Below, piece by piece: positions 41,967 through 52,898 of a stretch of DNA of 64,000 nt (positions are counted from its first letter, which is position 1; every line of letters starts with the position of its first letter). The notes beneath the pieces were generated by a model. The model made no database searches and was not told the DNA's origin. It was given only the letters and a program-made list of their open reading frames with translations. Origin of the DNA: Onstottus_B arcticum (GTDB lineage Bacteria; Acidobacteriota; Blastocatellia; UBA7656); assembly GCA_038040485.1 (NCBI GenBank), contig JBBPIE010000008.1, forward strand, positions 1 through 64,000. Direction: 5' to 3'. Made by a program: the position numbers and the translations under genes.

Positions 41967-43946
41967 ATGTCCAAGATCAAAGTGATGCCCGACTCGCTTG
42001 CCAACCAGATCGCGGCAGGCGAAGTCGTCGAGCGGCCTGCATCTGTCGTCAAAGAACTGCTCGAAAACTCGCTCGACGCGGGCGCGCGCAAGATAGATAT
42101 CGAAGTCGAGGCGGGCGGCAAACGGCTCATCCGACTCGTTGACGACGGCGAAGGCATGAGCCGCGACGACGCGATCACCGCCTTCGAACGCCACGCGACA
42201 TCCAAGCTTAGGACGGCTGAAGATCTAGAAAGTATCACAACTCTGGGCTTTCGCGGCGAAGCGCTGCCGTCGATCGCCTCGGTCTCGCGGCTCTTTCTGC
42301 GCACCAAGGCCGAGCGCGATATCGAAGGCACTGAAGTCGAGTTCAACGGCGGCAAGCTTGTAGCAGTGCGCGACATCGCCTGGCCCGGCGGCGCCGAATT
42401 CGAAGTGAAGGATTTGTTCTTCAACATTCCCGCGCGCCGCAAGTTTTTGAAGAGCGACGCGACCGAAAGCGTTCACATAACAAACTTAGTCCAGCACTAC
42501 GCGTTGGCAAACCCGCCGGTCTCGTTTCTTCTGGTCAGCAACGGGCGCGACTCAATTCGCGTCGCGCCGGCGCGGTCGCTGCGCGAGCGAGCTTATCAAG
42601 TGCTCGGGGGCTCGTTGGTCGAAAAGCTCGTCGAGGTGAGCGCCGAATCAAACGGCTTGCGCATCGAAGGCTTTGTTTCGAACCCGCAGGAGCAGCGCTC
42701 ATCTCGCGATGCCCAGTATCTGTTTGTGAATCGGCGTTTCGTGCGCGATCAACTGATCGGCCGCGCGCTCACGGAAGCTTATCGCTCGATGATGCCTTCG
42801 GGCGTCTATCCCGCCGCGGTCTTGTTTATCGAAGCGCTCCCGACTGAAGTAGACGTGAACGTTCACCCGGCGAAGACCGAAGTCAGGTTCCTGCACGAAG
42901 GGGAGGTGCTCGCGTTCATCCGCGATGCCGTCGCGGGCGCGTTGCGGAAGACGCACGCGATAACCCGAGTGCCCGGACTTGCGGCAGCCTCAGATGAAGA
43001 AAGAGAAGAGGCTTCGGCGAATTGGAAAAGCGGCTTGGACTGGAGACAATCGGCTTCGAGTGTGCCAGCGACTTCGGGCGGATCAAGAAGCTCTCGCGAG
43101 GCAACACCGGCAGCTACCGATTCGGCCGGCGACGCGAGGGAGGCGCGAACGGAGCTCGAAGCGGACGATGTTGAAGGAGCGACTTGTCCCGCGCCTACAG
43201 CGTTTCCAAACGACGCTGACTTCAAACTTGAACAAGAAGTTCCCGATCAACAACTGAGGCTTTCAAGCGAGCCTCTGCCTGCCGCCGCGAAGTCGAGCGA
43301 GCCAAACGGTTCTCCAGCAGAAGGACTTGCTGGTTTGGCGAGCGATGCGCCTTTGCCAGGGCTCGGTCACGGGATCAAGCCGCTCGGGCAAATCCGGGAC
43401 AGCTACATCGTAGCGACCGACGAAGAAGGCCTGTTGCTGGTCGATCAGCACGTGGCTCACGAGCGAGTCCTGTTCGAACAGTTTCGCGACGGGCGGCTGG
43501 CTCGCGCGACGAACATCCAGCCTCTGCTGATTCCGGCGACGCTCGACTTGAGCCCTGCCGAAACTGAATCGTTCGCGGTGATTCAGGAGGAGCTGGAAGC
43601 GATAGGCATCGAAACGATGCAACTCTCAGGACGGACGATCGCGATAAAGACAACGCCGTCCGGGGTGGCGTCGAGCGATGCAATCGCGCTGGTTCGCGAA
43701 GTGCTGGGTGTGGTCGAGCGAGATCGCCGCAGCTTCTCGCTCGAGCATATTCGCGACGAGATAGCGGCGTCGCTTGCGTGCAAGGCGGCGATCAAAGTGA
43801 ACATGCCGCTGACTCACGAGAAGATGGAATGGTTGATTGACGAATTGTTCAAGACTCAAAACCCGATGACGTGTCCACACGGCCGCCCGATCATTATGCG
43901 AATGGGCCTGCGCGACATAGAGAGAGGCTTCAAGCGCCCCGTGTAA
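41967..43946 (+). CDS. mutL: DNA mismatch repair protein MutL
   Basis: Matchmaker of methyl-independent mismatch repair, 659 residues. The GHKL ATPase domain is plain: IAAGEVVERPASVVKELLENSLDAGA, LVDDGEGM and TLGFRGEALPSIASVS. A Ser/Ala-rich linker (about 335-455) leads to the C-terminal dimerisation domain with DQHVAHERVLFE, close to the endonuclease motif DQHAx2Ex4E, plus ACKAAIK and the zinc motif CPHGRP. These argue for intrinsic nickase activity, as in bacteria without MutH. Start ATG 41967 with an AAGGAG RBS. mutS is not in the window. Confidence 0.96.
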   Translation: MSKIKVMPDSLANQIAAGEVVERPASVVKELLENSLDAGARKIDIEVEAGGKRLIRLVDDGEGMSRDDAITAFERHATSKLRTAEDLESITTLGFRGEALPSIASVSRLFLRTKAERDIEGTEVEFNGGKLVAVRDIAWPGGAEFEVKDLFFNIPARRKFLKSDATESVHITNLVQHYALANPPVSFLLVSNGRDSIRVAPARSLRERAYQVLGGSLVEKLVEVSAESNGLRIEGFVSNPQEQRSSRDAQYLFVNRRFVRDQLIGRALTEAYRSMMPSGVYPAAVLFIEALPTEVDVNVHPAKTEVRFLHEGEVLAFIRDAVAGALRKTHAITRVPGLAAASDEEREEASANWKSGLDWRQSASSVPATSGGSRSSREATPAATDSAGDAREARTELEADDVEGATCPAPTAFPNDADFKLEQEVPDQQLRLSSEPLPAAAKSSEPNGSPAEGLAGLASDAPLPGLGHGIKPLGQIRDSYIVATDEEGLLLVDQHVAHERVLFEQFRDGRLARATNIQPLLIPATLDLSPAETESFAVIQEELEAIGIETMQLSGRTIAIKTTPSGVASSDAIALVREVLGVVERDRRSFSLEHIRDEIAASLACKAAIKVNMPLTHEKMEWLIDELFKTQNPMTCPHGRPIIMRMGLRDIERGFKRPV

Positions 43947-43969
43947 ATGAACGTGCCTCCGAACGCTCG

Positions 43970-44704
43970 ATGGAAAAGATAAGGAAAGAATTTGATCGCA
44001 TAGCGCTTCTATCAGAGCAACGGAACGATACTGGCGGAGTCTATGATCAGTTTCTGCTCAGATTTGTTCCAAACGCCTGTGAACGCGCCCTTGAGATCGG
44101 CTGCGGCACAGGTTCCTTCACCCGACTGTTAGCTGCAAGGGTCAGCCTGGTTACGGCTATTGACCTGTCGCCCGAAATGGTTCGCGTTGCCCGGCTTCGT
44201 TCCGCTAACGATGCAAATATCGATTACCAAATCGGCGATATCCTCCAATGCGACCTTCCCGACAATCGATTCGATTGCATAGTGATGATTGCGACTTTGC
44301 ATCACTTCCCGATTGATCCTGTGCTGGAGAAGATAAAGAAGGCGCTTGCGAGCGGTGGCGTGCTCGTACTCCACGATCTGGTGACGCCGAGTGGGATAGC
44401 GGACAGAGCTTTGGATTTGCTGAGGCTGTCGGTCAACGCCGTTGTGCGGTGGCGGCGCACCGGTCGTCCGTGGGTATCACGTGCGGAGTGGCGAGCCTGG
44501 GCCGATCACTGCAAAGGCGAAACATATCAGACAATGAAAGAAGTTCGTGCGATGTGTGATCGCTACTTGCCGGAGGCCGTTGTGAAAGAGCATTTGCTAT
44601 GGCGTTACAGTGTGATCTGGCGCAAGCAAACGCAGCCCAACGTTGAGCTTGGCAAGTTGTTGTTTTTGTCTTCGCTCATGCTCTCTGTCGGGTTTTTGTG
44701 TTGA
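43970..44704 (+). CDS. class I SAM-dependent methyltransferase
   Basis: 244 residues from ATG 43970; the longer open frame overlaps mutL and is rejected. SAM motif I is ALEIGCGTGSFTRLLAA, followed by the acidic loop AIDLSPEMVRVAR and the post-motif FDCIVMIATLHHF. The C-terminal third has Trp/Arg-rich segments (RLSVNAVVRWRRTGRPW) that could contact membrane or a lipid-like substrate, as in UbiE-like enzymes. The substrate is unknown. Start lies 23 bp after mutL. The stop overlaps the convergent hypothetical gene by 29 bp. Confidence 0.82.
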   Translation: MEKIRKEFDRIALLSEQRNDTGGVYDQFLLRFVPNACERALEIGCGTGSFTRLLAARVSLVTAIDLSPEMVRVARLRSANDANIDYQIGDILQCDLPDNRFDCIVMIATLHHFPIDPVLEKIKKALASGGVLVLHDLVTPSGIADRALDLLRLSVNAVVRWRRTGRPWVSRAEWRAWADHCKGETYQTMKEVRAMCDRYLPEAVVKEHLLWRYSVIWRKQTQPNVELGKLLFLSSLMLSVGFLC

Positions 44705-45218
44705 ACTCGGGGAACTTCGATCCGGCGCCTAGTTTCGCTATCTCTGCGCGAGTCTGATCCAACAGGCGACGCCGGACCGAGTTGCGCAACTGCGCGCTGC
44801 GGCCGTCAGTGAAGTGATCTATTAACAGCATCATCCGGTGCCAAGTCGATTCCAACTCATCGGCTAGCCAGGAAATCTTAGTGATGTCATAAGGCACCGC
44901 GATCAATTCACAACCCACTCGTGCAAAGACCGCCAGGTACCGCGCCGTCGCGAGATCAGGGCAAAGCAAGCGGCGGTTCCCGATCTTTAGCTCAATCCCA
45001 AGCAGGGTGTGAAGCACTTCCACTCGCAGCTTCTTCGCGGGCGCTCGAAGGTCGTACTGGCGGGTCCGTTGGGTGAGTATCTGGCTTCGGTAGATAGCCG
45101 GTATGGGTTTGTCGTCGAGTTGGCGAGTGATCTCGGCGACGATGTCTTCGGCTCGGACGGCGCGCGCGGATTTGCCGAGCCGGTCGGTGATGTGTTCGAT
45201 GTCGGGTTTTGATTGCAT
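44676..45218 (-). CDS. conserved hypothetical protein
   Basis: 180-residue soluble basic protein, not recognised. It has PAKKLRVEVLHTLLGIELKIGNRRLLCPDLATARYLAVFARVGC as its most conserved-looking core, with paired Cys (about 86 and 103), and a charged C-terminal helix. No membrane segment or signal is visible. Start ATG 45218. Its 3' end overlaps the methyltransferase gene on the other strand by 29 bp. Upstream lies the AGTCACGAATA repeat array. Confidence 0.6.
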   Translation of the reverse strand: MQSKPDIEHITDRLGKSARAVRAEDIVAEITRQLDDKPIPAIYRSQILTQRTRQYDLRAPAKKLRVEVLHTLLGIELKIGNRRLLCPDLATARYLAVFARVGCELIAVPYDITKISWLADELESTWHRMMLLIDHFTDGRSAQLRNSVRRRLLDQTRAEIAKLGAGSKFPEFNTKTRQRA

Positions 45219-45230
45219 AGGCCCAATGGG

Positions 45231-45300
45231 GAGTCACGAATAAAGAGAGTCACGAATAAAAGGAAGTCACGAATAGAGAGTCACGAATAGAGTCACGAAA
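45231..45300. repeat. short tandem array of AGTCACGAATA
   Basis: Five copies of AGTCACGAA(T/A)A start at about 45232, 45248, 45264, 45278 and 45291, with 14-16 bp periods and variable spacers (AAGAG, AAAGG, GAG). It sits immediately upstream of the hypothetical gene at 44676-45218 and could be an operator array or a slippage product. Confidence 0.75.
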
Positions 45301-45346
45301 CAAATGTCGACGTGTGCTAGTTTGCAGATTCGTTGTCGTGGCCTCG

Positions 45347-45565
45347 CCACCCCAGCGGGGTGGAATGTTTATAGAGTAGCGCCGTGCATCGACGCGCACC
45401 CCGTCAGGGGTGCTATGTCGACGCTGCAAGGTCAACATCGAATTGCAAAGTGGACACCTCTCGCCCTCACGCCTCGACCTATTCGTTCAACTGACATATC
45501 ACCCCTCTGGGGTGAGCCATGCACGCCTCAACCGGTCTATAAACATATCACCCCTAGCGGGGTGA
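45347..45565. repeat. palindrome cluster with nested inverted repeat (CACCCC/GGGGTG family)
   Basis: Four short palindromes built on CACCCC...GGGGTG occur at 45347-45363, 45396-45413, 45499-45515 and 45548-45565. The outer pair also carry GGGGTGgaATGTTTATAGA and its complement TCTATAAACATatCACCCC, giving a larger inverted repeat of about 220 bp. With the array at 45231 this accounts for most of the 428-bp gap before nuoN. No gene was recognised in it. Confidence 0.75.
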
Positions 45566-45646
45566 CGCGGTGCTCTAAGCATTTGTCTTGTCCGTGATCG
45601 TCTGTTTGCCGTTTGAAACCCTCGCCCTCGCTTTGCATGGCTTGGA

Positions 45647-47161
45647 TCACTTCTTCGCCGCTGTGATTGCCGCGCTTGGCTTATCAAGCGCATCCAGCAC
45701 TCGGCCCGGAAGTATCCCCAGGTAAAGCGTACCCAGCACCGCAAGCACAAGCGCCGTCACAAGCGAACGCGCCAGCTTCGGCGATTTGAAACCCACAGCC
45801 GGCTCGGCGAAGAACATCGCTACGATCACTCGCAGATAGTAGTACCACGAGATCGCGCTGTTGATGACCGCGATGATCACCAGCACTTGAAAGCCCGCGG
45901 CCCACGCCGATTTGAAAACCAGGAGCTTCCCGACAAAACCGGCGGTCAGCGGTATCCCCGCAAGGCTCAAGAGAAACAGCGAGAGCGCCGAAGCCAGACC
46001 CAGCGATTGAAAGCCTATCCCGGCGTAGTCGCTGATCTCGGTCCGTTTGTCTCCCCGACGGGCGATCGCTTCGATAACCGCAAACGCGCCGATGTTGATC
46101 ACCACGTAGCTCAGCAGATAAAACGCGACCGACTGCCAGTTCAAAGCTACGAGCCCGACAAGCGCGTACCCCGCGTGCGCGATCGACGAATATGCCAGCA
46201 TTCGCTTGATGTTGCTCTGAACGATCGCGACGATGTTGCCGAGCGTCATCGTCAGGATCGCCATCACCACAAGCACGCTTGTTGACGTGGCTTGGAGCGA
46301 TGCCAGCACGCCCGTTCCGGTTCCTACGGACGTCGCCGCGAAAGTCAGAATGAATACGCGAGAGAAGGCTGCGAAAGCGGATGCTTTCGAGCCCGTCGAA
46401 AGAAATGCAGTGACCGGAGTTGGCGCGCCTTCGTAGACGTCGGGCGCCCAGATGTGAAACGGCACGGTCGCGACTTTGAAGCCGAATCCCACGATCATCA
46501 TCGCCGCGCCGGCGAACAGCATCTCTTTTGAAAACAAGTGACCCGAGGCGATGCGCTGCCCGATCAGTTGAAGGTCAGTCGTCGCGGCGGGTCTCGCACC
46601 AGGTTGATAGGTAGCGCCGTAGACCAGCGCGATGCCGTAAAGCAGAAACGCGGTCGAGAACGAGCCGAGTATGAAATACTTCATTGCCGACTCGTTCGAG
46701 CGCGCGTCACGGCGCCGGTAGCCACACAGCACGTAAGTTGATATCGACGTGATCTCCAGTCCGAGAAAGATCATCACCAGGTTGTTCGCTGCCGACATGA
46801 ACAACATTCCGGTAGTCGCAAACATCAGCAGCGCGAAGTACTCGCCGACCGGAAGCTCTTCATCTTTGATCCATCTGAGCGAAATCAGCACGGTCAGAAA
46901 CGTGACTATCAGGAAGATCATCGCGAACATCAGGCGGAAGTGATCGTTGATGATCATCCCGCCGTAGGAAGTCTCGCCGTCATGATTCCAAAGGCTCACC
47001 ACCGCCGCGGCTGCCGCCGCCAAACCGGCGAGCGAGAGAAGACCGGCGACGCGGCGCTCGATCTGGCGCGAGATGGCGTCGAAGACCATTATCAGGAGCG
47101 CGACTACCGAGGTGATGATCTCGGGCAGGATCGCGTGAAAGTTGATTCCTACTTTGTCCAT
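45647..47161 (-). CDS. nuoN: NADH-quinone oxidoreductase subunit N
   Basis: Antiporter-like proton-pumping subunit of complex I, 504 residues with about 14 membrane helices. AMKYFILGSFSTAFLLYGIALVYG and PFHIWAPDVYEGAPTPVTAFLSTGSK are signature stretches, carrying the conserved Lys and Glu residues of the proton path. Last gene of the minus-strand nuoA-H-J-K-L-M-N run, adjacent to nuoM (stop and start touch). Confidence 0.96.
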   Translation of the reverse strand: MDKVGINFHAILPEIITSVVALLIMVFDAISRQIERRVAGLLSLAGLAAAAAAVVSLWNHDGETSYGGMIINDHFRLMFAMIFLIVTFLTVLISLRWIKDEELPVGEYFALLMFATTGMLFMSAANNLVMIFLGLEITSISTYVLCGYRRRDARSNESAMKYFILGSFSTAFLLYGIALVYGATYQPGARPAATTDLQLIGQRIASGHLFSKEMLFAGAAMMIVGFGFKVATVPFHIWAPDVYEGAPTPVTAFLSTGSKASAFAAFSRVFILTFAATSVGTGTGVLASLQATSTSVLVVMAILTMTLGNIVAIVQSNIKRMLAYSSIAHAGYALVGLVALNWQSVAFYLLSYVVINIGAFAVIEAIARRGDKRTEISDYAGIGFQSLGLASALSLFLLSLAGIPLTAGFVGKLLVFKSAWAAGFQVLVIIAVINSAISWYYYLRVIVAMFFAEPAVGFKSPKLARSLVTALVLAVLGTLYLGILPGRVLDALDKPSAAITAAKK

Positions 47162-48742
<1,581 letters not shown>

Positions 48743-48771
48743 GGTTGGCCGGTTCTGTTTACCCGGTTCTT

Positions 48772-48807
48772 CCTGTGGGGGCGGCCACGGAGGGCCGCCC
48801 CTACAAG
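48772..48807. repeat. palindromic intergenic repeat (copy 4, short)
   Basis: GGGGCGGCC and GGCCGCCCC arms flank ACGGAG, within CCTGT...ACAAG ends. It is a short member of the family at 20064, 23838, 35401 and 54975, sitting in the nuoL-nuoM gap of the operon where it could form an mRNA hairpin. Confidence 0.7.
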
Positions 48808-48814
48808 CGTGTCT

Positions 48815-50890
48815 TCATTTCATCGCGAAATAGCCGATGATCAGCAAAGCTCCCAAAACCACGAAAGCCACGTAGCTTCGCTCTAGTCCCGATTGCAGCC
48901 GTCGCAGCGCGCTACCCAGTTGGCTTGTGAGGTAGCCCGCTCCGTTCACCGCCGCGTCGATGATGTGAACGTCCACGATTCGCCAGAGCACGTTCTTCGA
49001 GCCAAGCTTGATCGGTTGAATGACCGCGGCATCATACGCTTCGTCGACGAAGTACTTGCCTTCAAGCAACCGCGGCGGTTCCCAGAGCGGCTTGCGATTG
49101 AACCAGAACCAGCCGATGCCAATGCCTGCCAACGCAATGATTGACGATATGACGGTTAACAAGATCTCGGTACCGTGGCCGGCAGCCGTCGAAGGCTCCG
49201 GAAACTCTTCCGCCAAAACCGCCTCTGCTTTGAAGTGCGTGACCGGAGCGTTCGCGGCCTCCCTTGCTAGTGTGGCAGAAGCGAGTGACGGCTCAAGAAA
49301 CCGTTCGAAGTAGTTCGGAATCTTGCCGCCGGAGAGACCTTCGGCGACTCCAAGGTAGCCCGCGAATGCAGCACCCACCGCTAGGGCGACAAGCGGGATC
49401 ACCATCGGCCGAGGTGACTCGCGGGGCGGACCTGCGTGATGCGTGTCGTCGCCATGTGCGTCGTGACTTGCGGTGTCGCCATGACCCTCGCTGAATCGTT
49501 CCTTGCCCCAGAACGTCAGCACCATAAGCCGCGTCATATACACCGCAGTCAGAAGCGCCGTGATCGCTCCGATGAACCAAAGAGCTTTCGGCCAGGGATC
49601 GGGCAGCCCCTCGGCGATAAACGAGCGATACAGGATTTCATCCTTGCTAAAGAACCCGGACAACAACGGCACGCCTGAAATCGCCAGCCATCCTACAAAC
49701 ATCGTTGCGAACGTCACCGGCATGAACTTCTTCAGCCCGCCCATCCGTCTCATGTCCTGCTCGTGATGCAGTCCGATGATCACAGAGCCGGCACCGAGGA
49801 ACAGAAGTGCCTTGAAGAACGCGTGAGTGAAGACGTGAAAGATGCCGGCCGAAAAAGCTCCGACGCCGCAAGCCAGAAACATGTATCCGAGTTGCGAGAT
49901 CGTCGAATAAGCGAGCACCTTCTTGATGTCCCACTGGGCAAGGCCGATCGTCGCCGCGAACAAGGCGGTCGCCGCGCCGATGATCGCCATGATCATCATC
50001 GCCGACGGCGCTTTGACGTAAATCGAGCTTGCGCGCGAGACCATGTACACGCCCGCCGTCACCATCGTCGCCGCGTGAATCAACGCCGACACCGGAGTAG
50101 GACCCGCCATCGCATCGGGAAGCCAGACAAACAGCGGTATCTGCGCGCTCTTGCCGGTTGCGCCTACGAACATCAACACTGCTATGGTCGTGATGCCGCC
50201 CGCAAAGATCGCCGACCACGTGAGTGGATCACCCGGTTGCTCAATCGCCCAGTCGAAGGCACCTCGAATTCCCCGCGCCGAGTCGCTGAAGTAAAAGATC
50301 GAACCCGACTTCAAGAACAGGAGCATCAAACCGATCGCGAATCCAAAATCTCCGATGCGATTGACTACGAACGCCTTCTTGGCCGCGTCGTTGTTAGCGT
50401 TCTTCTCGAACCAGAACCCGATCAGCAGGTACGAGCACAGGCCCACGCCTTCCCATCCAACAAACATCAACAGGAAGTTGTCGGCCAGCACCAGCGTCAG
50501 CATCGAGAACATGAAAAGGTTGAGGTAGGTGAAGAACCTCCAATAGCCTTTGTCGCCGCGCATATAGCCGGTCGCGAAGACGTGGATCCAGAACGCGACA
50601 AAAGTCACGAACATTATGTAGATGGCCGAGAGCGAATCCAGCAGCAGCGAAAAGTCTGCTCGAAAGTTGCCGACGTTGATCCAGGTGAAGAGGTGCTCGT
50701 GAAACTTCTGGCCGAGCTCCAGGGCTTCGCGATGCTGTAGGAACAAATAGAAAGATAGAATCGCCGAGGCTCCTACAGTCGAGCAGGCGATCCAACCGAT
50801 GACGCGCTCGCTCATTCGTTTGCCGAAGAGTCCCAGGACCACGGCGCCAATAAGCGGTGCGAGGATGATATTTGCCAAAGGATGTTTCAC
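48815..50890 (-). CDS. nuoL: NADH-quinone oxidoreductase subunit L
   Basis: Distal antiporter-like subunit with the lateral helix, 691 residues. FVGWEGVGLCSYLLIGFWFEKNANNDAAKKAFVVNRIGDFGFAIG and WLPDAMAGPTPVSALIHAATMVTAGVYMVSR are diagnostic. The about 120-residue region with DTASHDAHGDDTHHAGPPRESPRP (around residue 480) is a His/Asp-rich loop of the kind seen in many NuoL proteins. The C-terminal membrane anchor is present. Confidence 0.97.
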   Translation of the reverse strand: MKHPLANIILAPLIGAVVLGLFGKRMSERVIGWIACSTVGASAILSFYLFLQHREALELGQKFHEHLFTWINVGNFRADFSLLLDSLSAIYIMFVTFVAFWIHVFATGYMRGDKGYWRFFTYLNLFMFSMLTLVLADNFLLMFVGWEGVGLCSYLLIGFWFEKNANNDAAKKAFVVNRIGDFGFAIGLMLLFLKSGSIFYFSDSARGIRGAFDWAIEQPGDPLTWSAIFAGGITTIAVLMFVGATGKSAQIPLFVWLPDAMAGPTPVSALIHAATMVTAGVYMVSRASSIYVKAPSAMMIMAIIGAATALFAATIGLAQWDIKKVLAYSTISQLGYMFLACGVGAFSAGIFHVFTHAFFKALLFLGAGSVIIGLHHEQDMRRMGGLKKFMPVTFATMFVGWLAISGVPLLSGFFSKDEILYRSFIAEGLPDPWPKALWFIGAITALLTAVYMTRLMVLTFWGKERFSEGHGDTASHDAHGDDTHHAGPPRESPRPMVIPLVALAVGAAFAGYLGVAEGLSGGKIPNYFERFLEPSLASATLAREAANAPVTHFKAEAVLAEEFPEPSTAAGHGTEILLTVISSIIALAGIGIGWFWFNRKPLWEPPRLLEGKYFVDEAYDAAVIQPIKLGSKNVLWRIVDVHIIDAAVNGAGYLTSQLGSALRRLQSGLERSYVAFVVLGALLIIGYFAMK

Positions 50891-50913
50891 AAGTCGAAGG
50901 ACCCTCTTTAGGT

Positions 50914-51216
50914 TCAGAGCTTCAGCGTGTCCACTTCGTCGACGTTGAGGGATTCGCGGTTCCTGAAGATCGAAATGATGATGGCGAGCCCAACGGCGGC
51001 TTCGGCGGCGGCTACGGTCATCACGATGAAGACAAAGAGCTGGCCGTCCACGTCGCCAAAGAAGCTGGACAGCGAGACCAGCGTCAGGTTAGCGGCGTTC
51101 AGCATCAGTTCAATGCACAGGAATATCGTGATGGCATTGCGCTTGATGAAAACGCCCATCGCGCCGATCGTAAAAAGCAATGCCGATAATCCCAGATACC
51201 ACGACAACGGAACCAT
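50914..51216 (-). CDS. nuoK: NADH-quinone oxidoreductase subunit K
   Basis: Small three-helix membrane subunit. From ATG 51216 (GGGGAA upstream) the product is exactly 100 residues, the usual NuoK length; an upstream extension to 51270 lies in the repeat and is discarded. GVFIKRNAITIFLCIELMLNAANLTLV and VMTVAAAEAAVGLAI contain the two conserved membrane Glu residues. It lies 23 bp before nuoL. Confidence 0.96.
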   Translation of the reverse strand: MVPLSWYLGLSALLFTIGAMGVFIKRNAITIFLCIELMLNAANLTLVSLSSFFGDVDGQLFVFIVMTVAAAEAAVGLAIIISIFRNRESLNVDEVDTLKL

Positions 51217-51233
51217 GTTTTCCCCGGGCGTAC

Positions 51234-51285
51234 CATAGACTTTAGTCTGTGTCTTCGTGTGTGCGGACACAGACTAAAGTCTATG
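51234..51285. repeat. perfect inverted repeat between nuoJ and nuoK
   Basis: CATAGACTTTAGTCTGTGTC (51234-51253) and its exact complement (51266-51285) flank a 12-nt loop. Each arm also contains the smaller palindrome AGACTTTAGTCT. It is inserted within the operon, just upstream of the nuoK RBS, and is distinct from the GGCGGCC family. Confidence 0.85.
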
Positions 51286-51290
51286 CTACG

Positions 51291-51803
51291 TCAATCGCCC
51301 TCTCGTCTTGCCAGAACCATCGCCCCCACTACAGCCATCAGAATCAACACGGATGTGACTTCGAAGGGTAGCAGGTAGTCGGTGAACAGGGCCTTGCCAA
51401 TACTTGAAACAGTACCGACGGCATCGCCCGCGCCGTCAGCCGGCATAGCCGGGAGCGTTATCGGCTTGACCGATCGAATGACGTAGAACATCTCGGCCAT
51501 CAACAATCCAGCGAACGGAATCGCGAGATAGCGCAGCCATTTCTGTTTCTCGATCTGAGGTTGGTCCTTTGGGACGTTCAGAAGCATTATCACAAAGACA
51601 AACAGAACCATTATCGCGCCCGCGTAGACGACTATTTGAATTGCGGCGAGGAACTGCGCGTGCAGCGTCACATAGATCGCGGAGAGCGACGCTAGCGTTG
51701 CGATCAACGACAGCGCGCCCTGAAGCGGATTTCGCTGGAGCAAGATGTTAAGCGCGCTTGCTACCGCGATGGCTGCGAATACGATAAAGAGGACCTTTTC
51801 CAT
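51291..51803 (-). CDS. nuoJ: NADH-quinone oxidoreductase subunit J
   Basis: 170-residue membrane subunit with five helices. LNILLQRNPLQGALSLIATLASLSAIYVTLHAQFLAAIQIVVYAGAIMVLFVFVIMLLN is the conserved N-terminal part, and FEVTSVLILMAVVGAMVLAR is the terminal helix. Starts 10 bp after nuoH. Confidence 0.95.
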   Translation of the reverse strand: MEKVLFIVFAAIAVASALNILLQRNPLQGALSLIATLASLSAIYVTLHAQFLAAIQIVVYAGAIMVLFVFVIMLLNVPKDQPQIEKQKWLRYLAIPFAGLLMAEMFYVIRSVKPITLPAMPADGAGDAVGTVSSIGKALFTDYLLPFEVTSVLILMAVVGAMVLARREGD

Positions 51804-51813
51804 TCGGGCCGCT

Positions 51814-52833
51814 TTAACCTCTAAACATGAGCCAGGTCGCCGTTATCACGACGTTAATGATCGACACCGGCAGCAGCACCTTCCAACCGAAACGCATCAA
51901 TTGATCGTAGCGGAACCGCGGCACGGTGAACCTGATCCACATAGCAATGAGAATGAGAAACAAAACCTTGGCCACAAAGTAGACCAACCCCAGATACGGA
52001 GCCCGTCCGACGAACGGGCCGTTCCACCCCCCAAGAAAAAGCGTCGTTGTGATCGACGCCGAAGTGATGAGGTTCAGGTACTCGGCCATCTGAAACATCA
52101 CAAATTTTATCGACGAGTACTCGGTGTGATAGCCCGCTACAAGCTCCGATTCAGCCTCCGGCAAATCGAACGGCGTTCGATTGCATTCGGCCAGCGCTGC
52201 CGTCACGAACACAGCAAACACCGGAATCATCGGCAAAGAGAAGAGGTTCCATCCCAAATGCCCGACCCATCCGCTTTGTTTCTCGACTATGGTCACCAGG
52301 TCCAGCGAGCCCGAATAGAGAACCACGCTGACGATCGAAAGCCCGAACGCGAGCTCGTAGCTGATCATCTGCGCGCTCGACCGCAGTCCGCCCATCAACG
52401 AGTACTTGTTGTTCGAAGACCATCCAGCCAGCGCGATCCCGTAGACGCCCAGCGACGTCATCGCAAAGATGTAAAGCAGCCCTACATCCATTCGCGTGAC
52501 ATGCAAATCTATCGCGTAGCCAAACGGCGTAATGCGACTGCCGTATGGAATCACAATGAAGGTCATAAGCGCTGGAATGAGCGAGAGGGCAGGCGCCGCA
52601 ATGTAAAGCCAGCGATTCGCTTCGCTGGGAATGATGTCTTCCTTAAAGACCATCTTGATACCGTCCGCCAGCGGCTGAAGCAGACCCCACGGCCCCACGC
52701 GATTGGGACCGACGCGCAGTTGAATCCAGCTCATCACTTTGCGTTCGAGAAACGTGAGGTAGGCGACTGCGGTTACGAGTATGAACAGGATGACGAGGAT
52801 CTTGATAGTCCACTCGATGAGGAGGTTCGTCAT
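51814..52833 (-). CDS. nuoH: NADH-quinone oxidoreductase subunit H
   Basis: Quinone-site membrane subunit, 339 residues with eight helices. YLTFLERKVMSWIQLRVGPNRVGPWGLLQPLADGIKM is the hallmark first loop. CNRTPFDLPEAESELVAGYHTEYSSIKF holds the conserved acidic loop lining the quinone cavity. Follows nuoA by 65 bp. The genes for NuoB, C, D and I, which normally lie between nuoA and nuoH, are not here. Confidence 0.97.
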   Translation of the reverse strand: MTNLLIEWTIKILVILFILVTAVAYLTFLERKVMSWIQLRVGPNRVGPWGLLQPLADGIKMVFKEDIIPSEANRWLYIAAPALSLIPALMTFIVIPYGSRITPFGYAIDLHVTRMDVGLLYIFAMTSLGVYGIALAGWSSNNKYSLMGGLRSSAQMISYELAFGLSIVSVVLYSGSLDLVTIVEKQSGWVGHLGWNLFSLPMIPVFAVFVTAALAECNRTPFDLPEAESELVAGYHTEYSSIKFVMFQMAEYLNLITSASITTTLFLGGWNGPFVGRAPYLGLVYFVAKVLFLILIAMWIRFTVPRFRYDQLMRFGWKVLLPVSIINVVITATWLMFRG

Positions 52834-52898
52834 AAGCCGACCAGCGGTGACTTCAGATCAAGCGACGCGAGTGTCCGCACCGAGTCCCTCGGTGATGC

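Noticed and set aside
45231..45565. CRISPR array
   Set aside because: Repeats are only 11 bp with 3-6 bp spacers or are simple palindromes. There are no 20-40 bp unique spacers and no cas genes.
49763..50740. 325-codon plus-strand frame opposite nuoL
   Set aside because: It is an antisense shadow rich in Arg/His/Glu with no domain; nuoL on the other strand is unambiguous.
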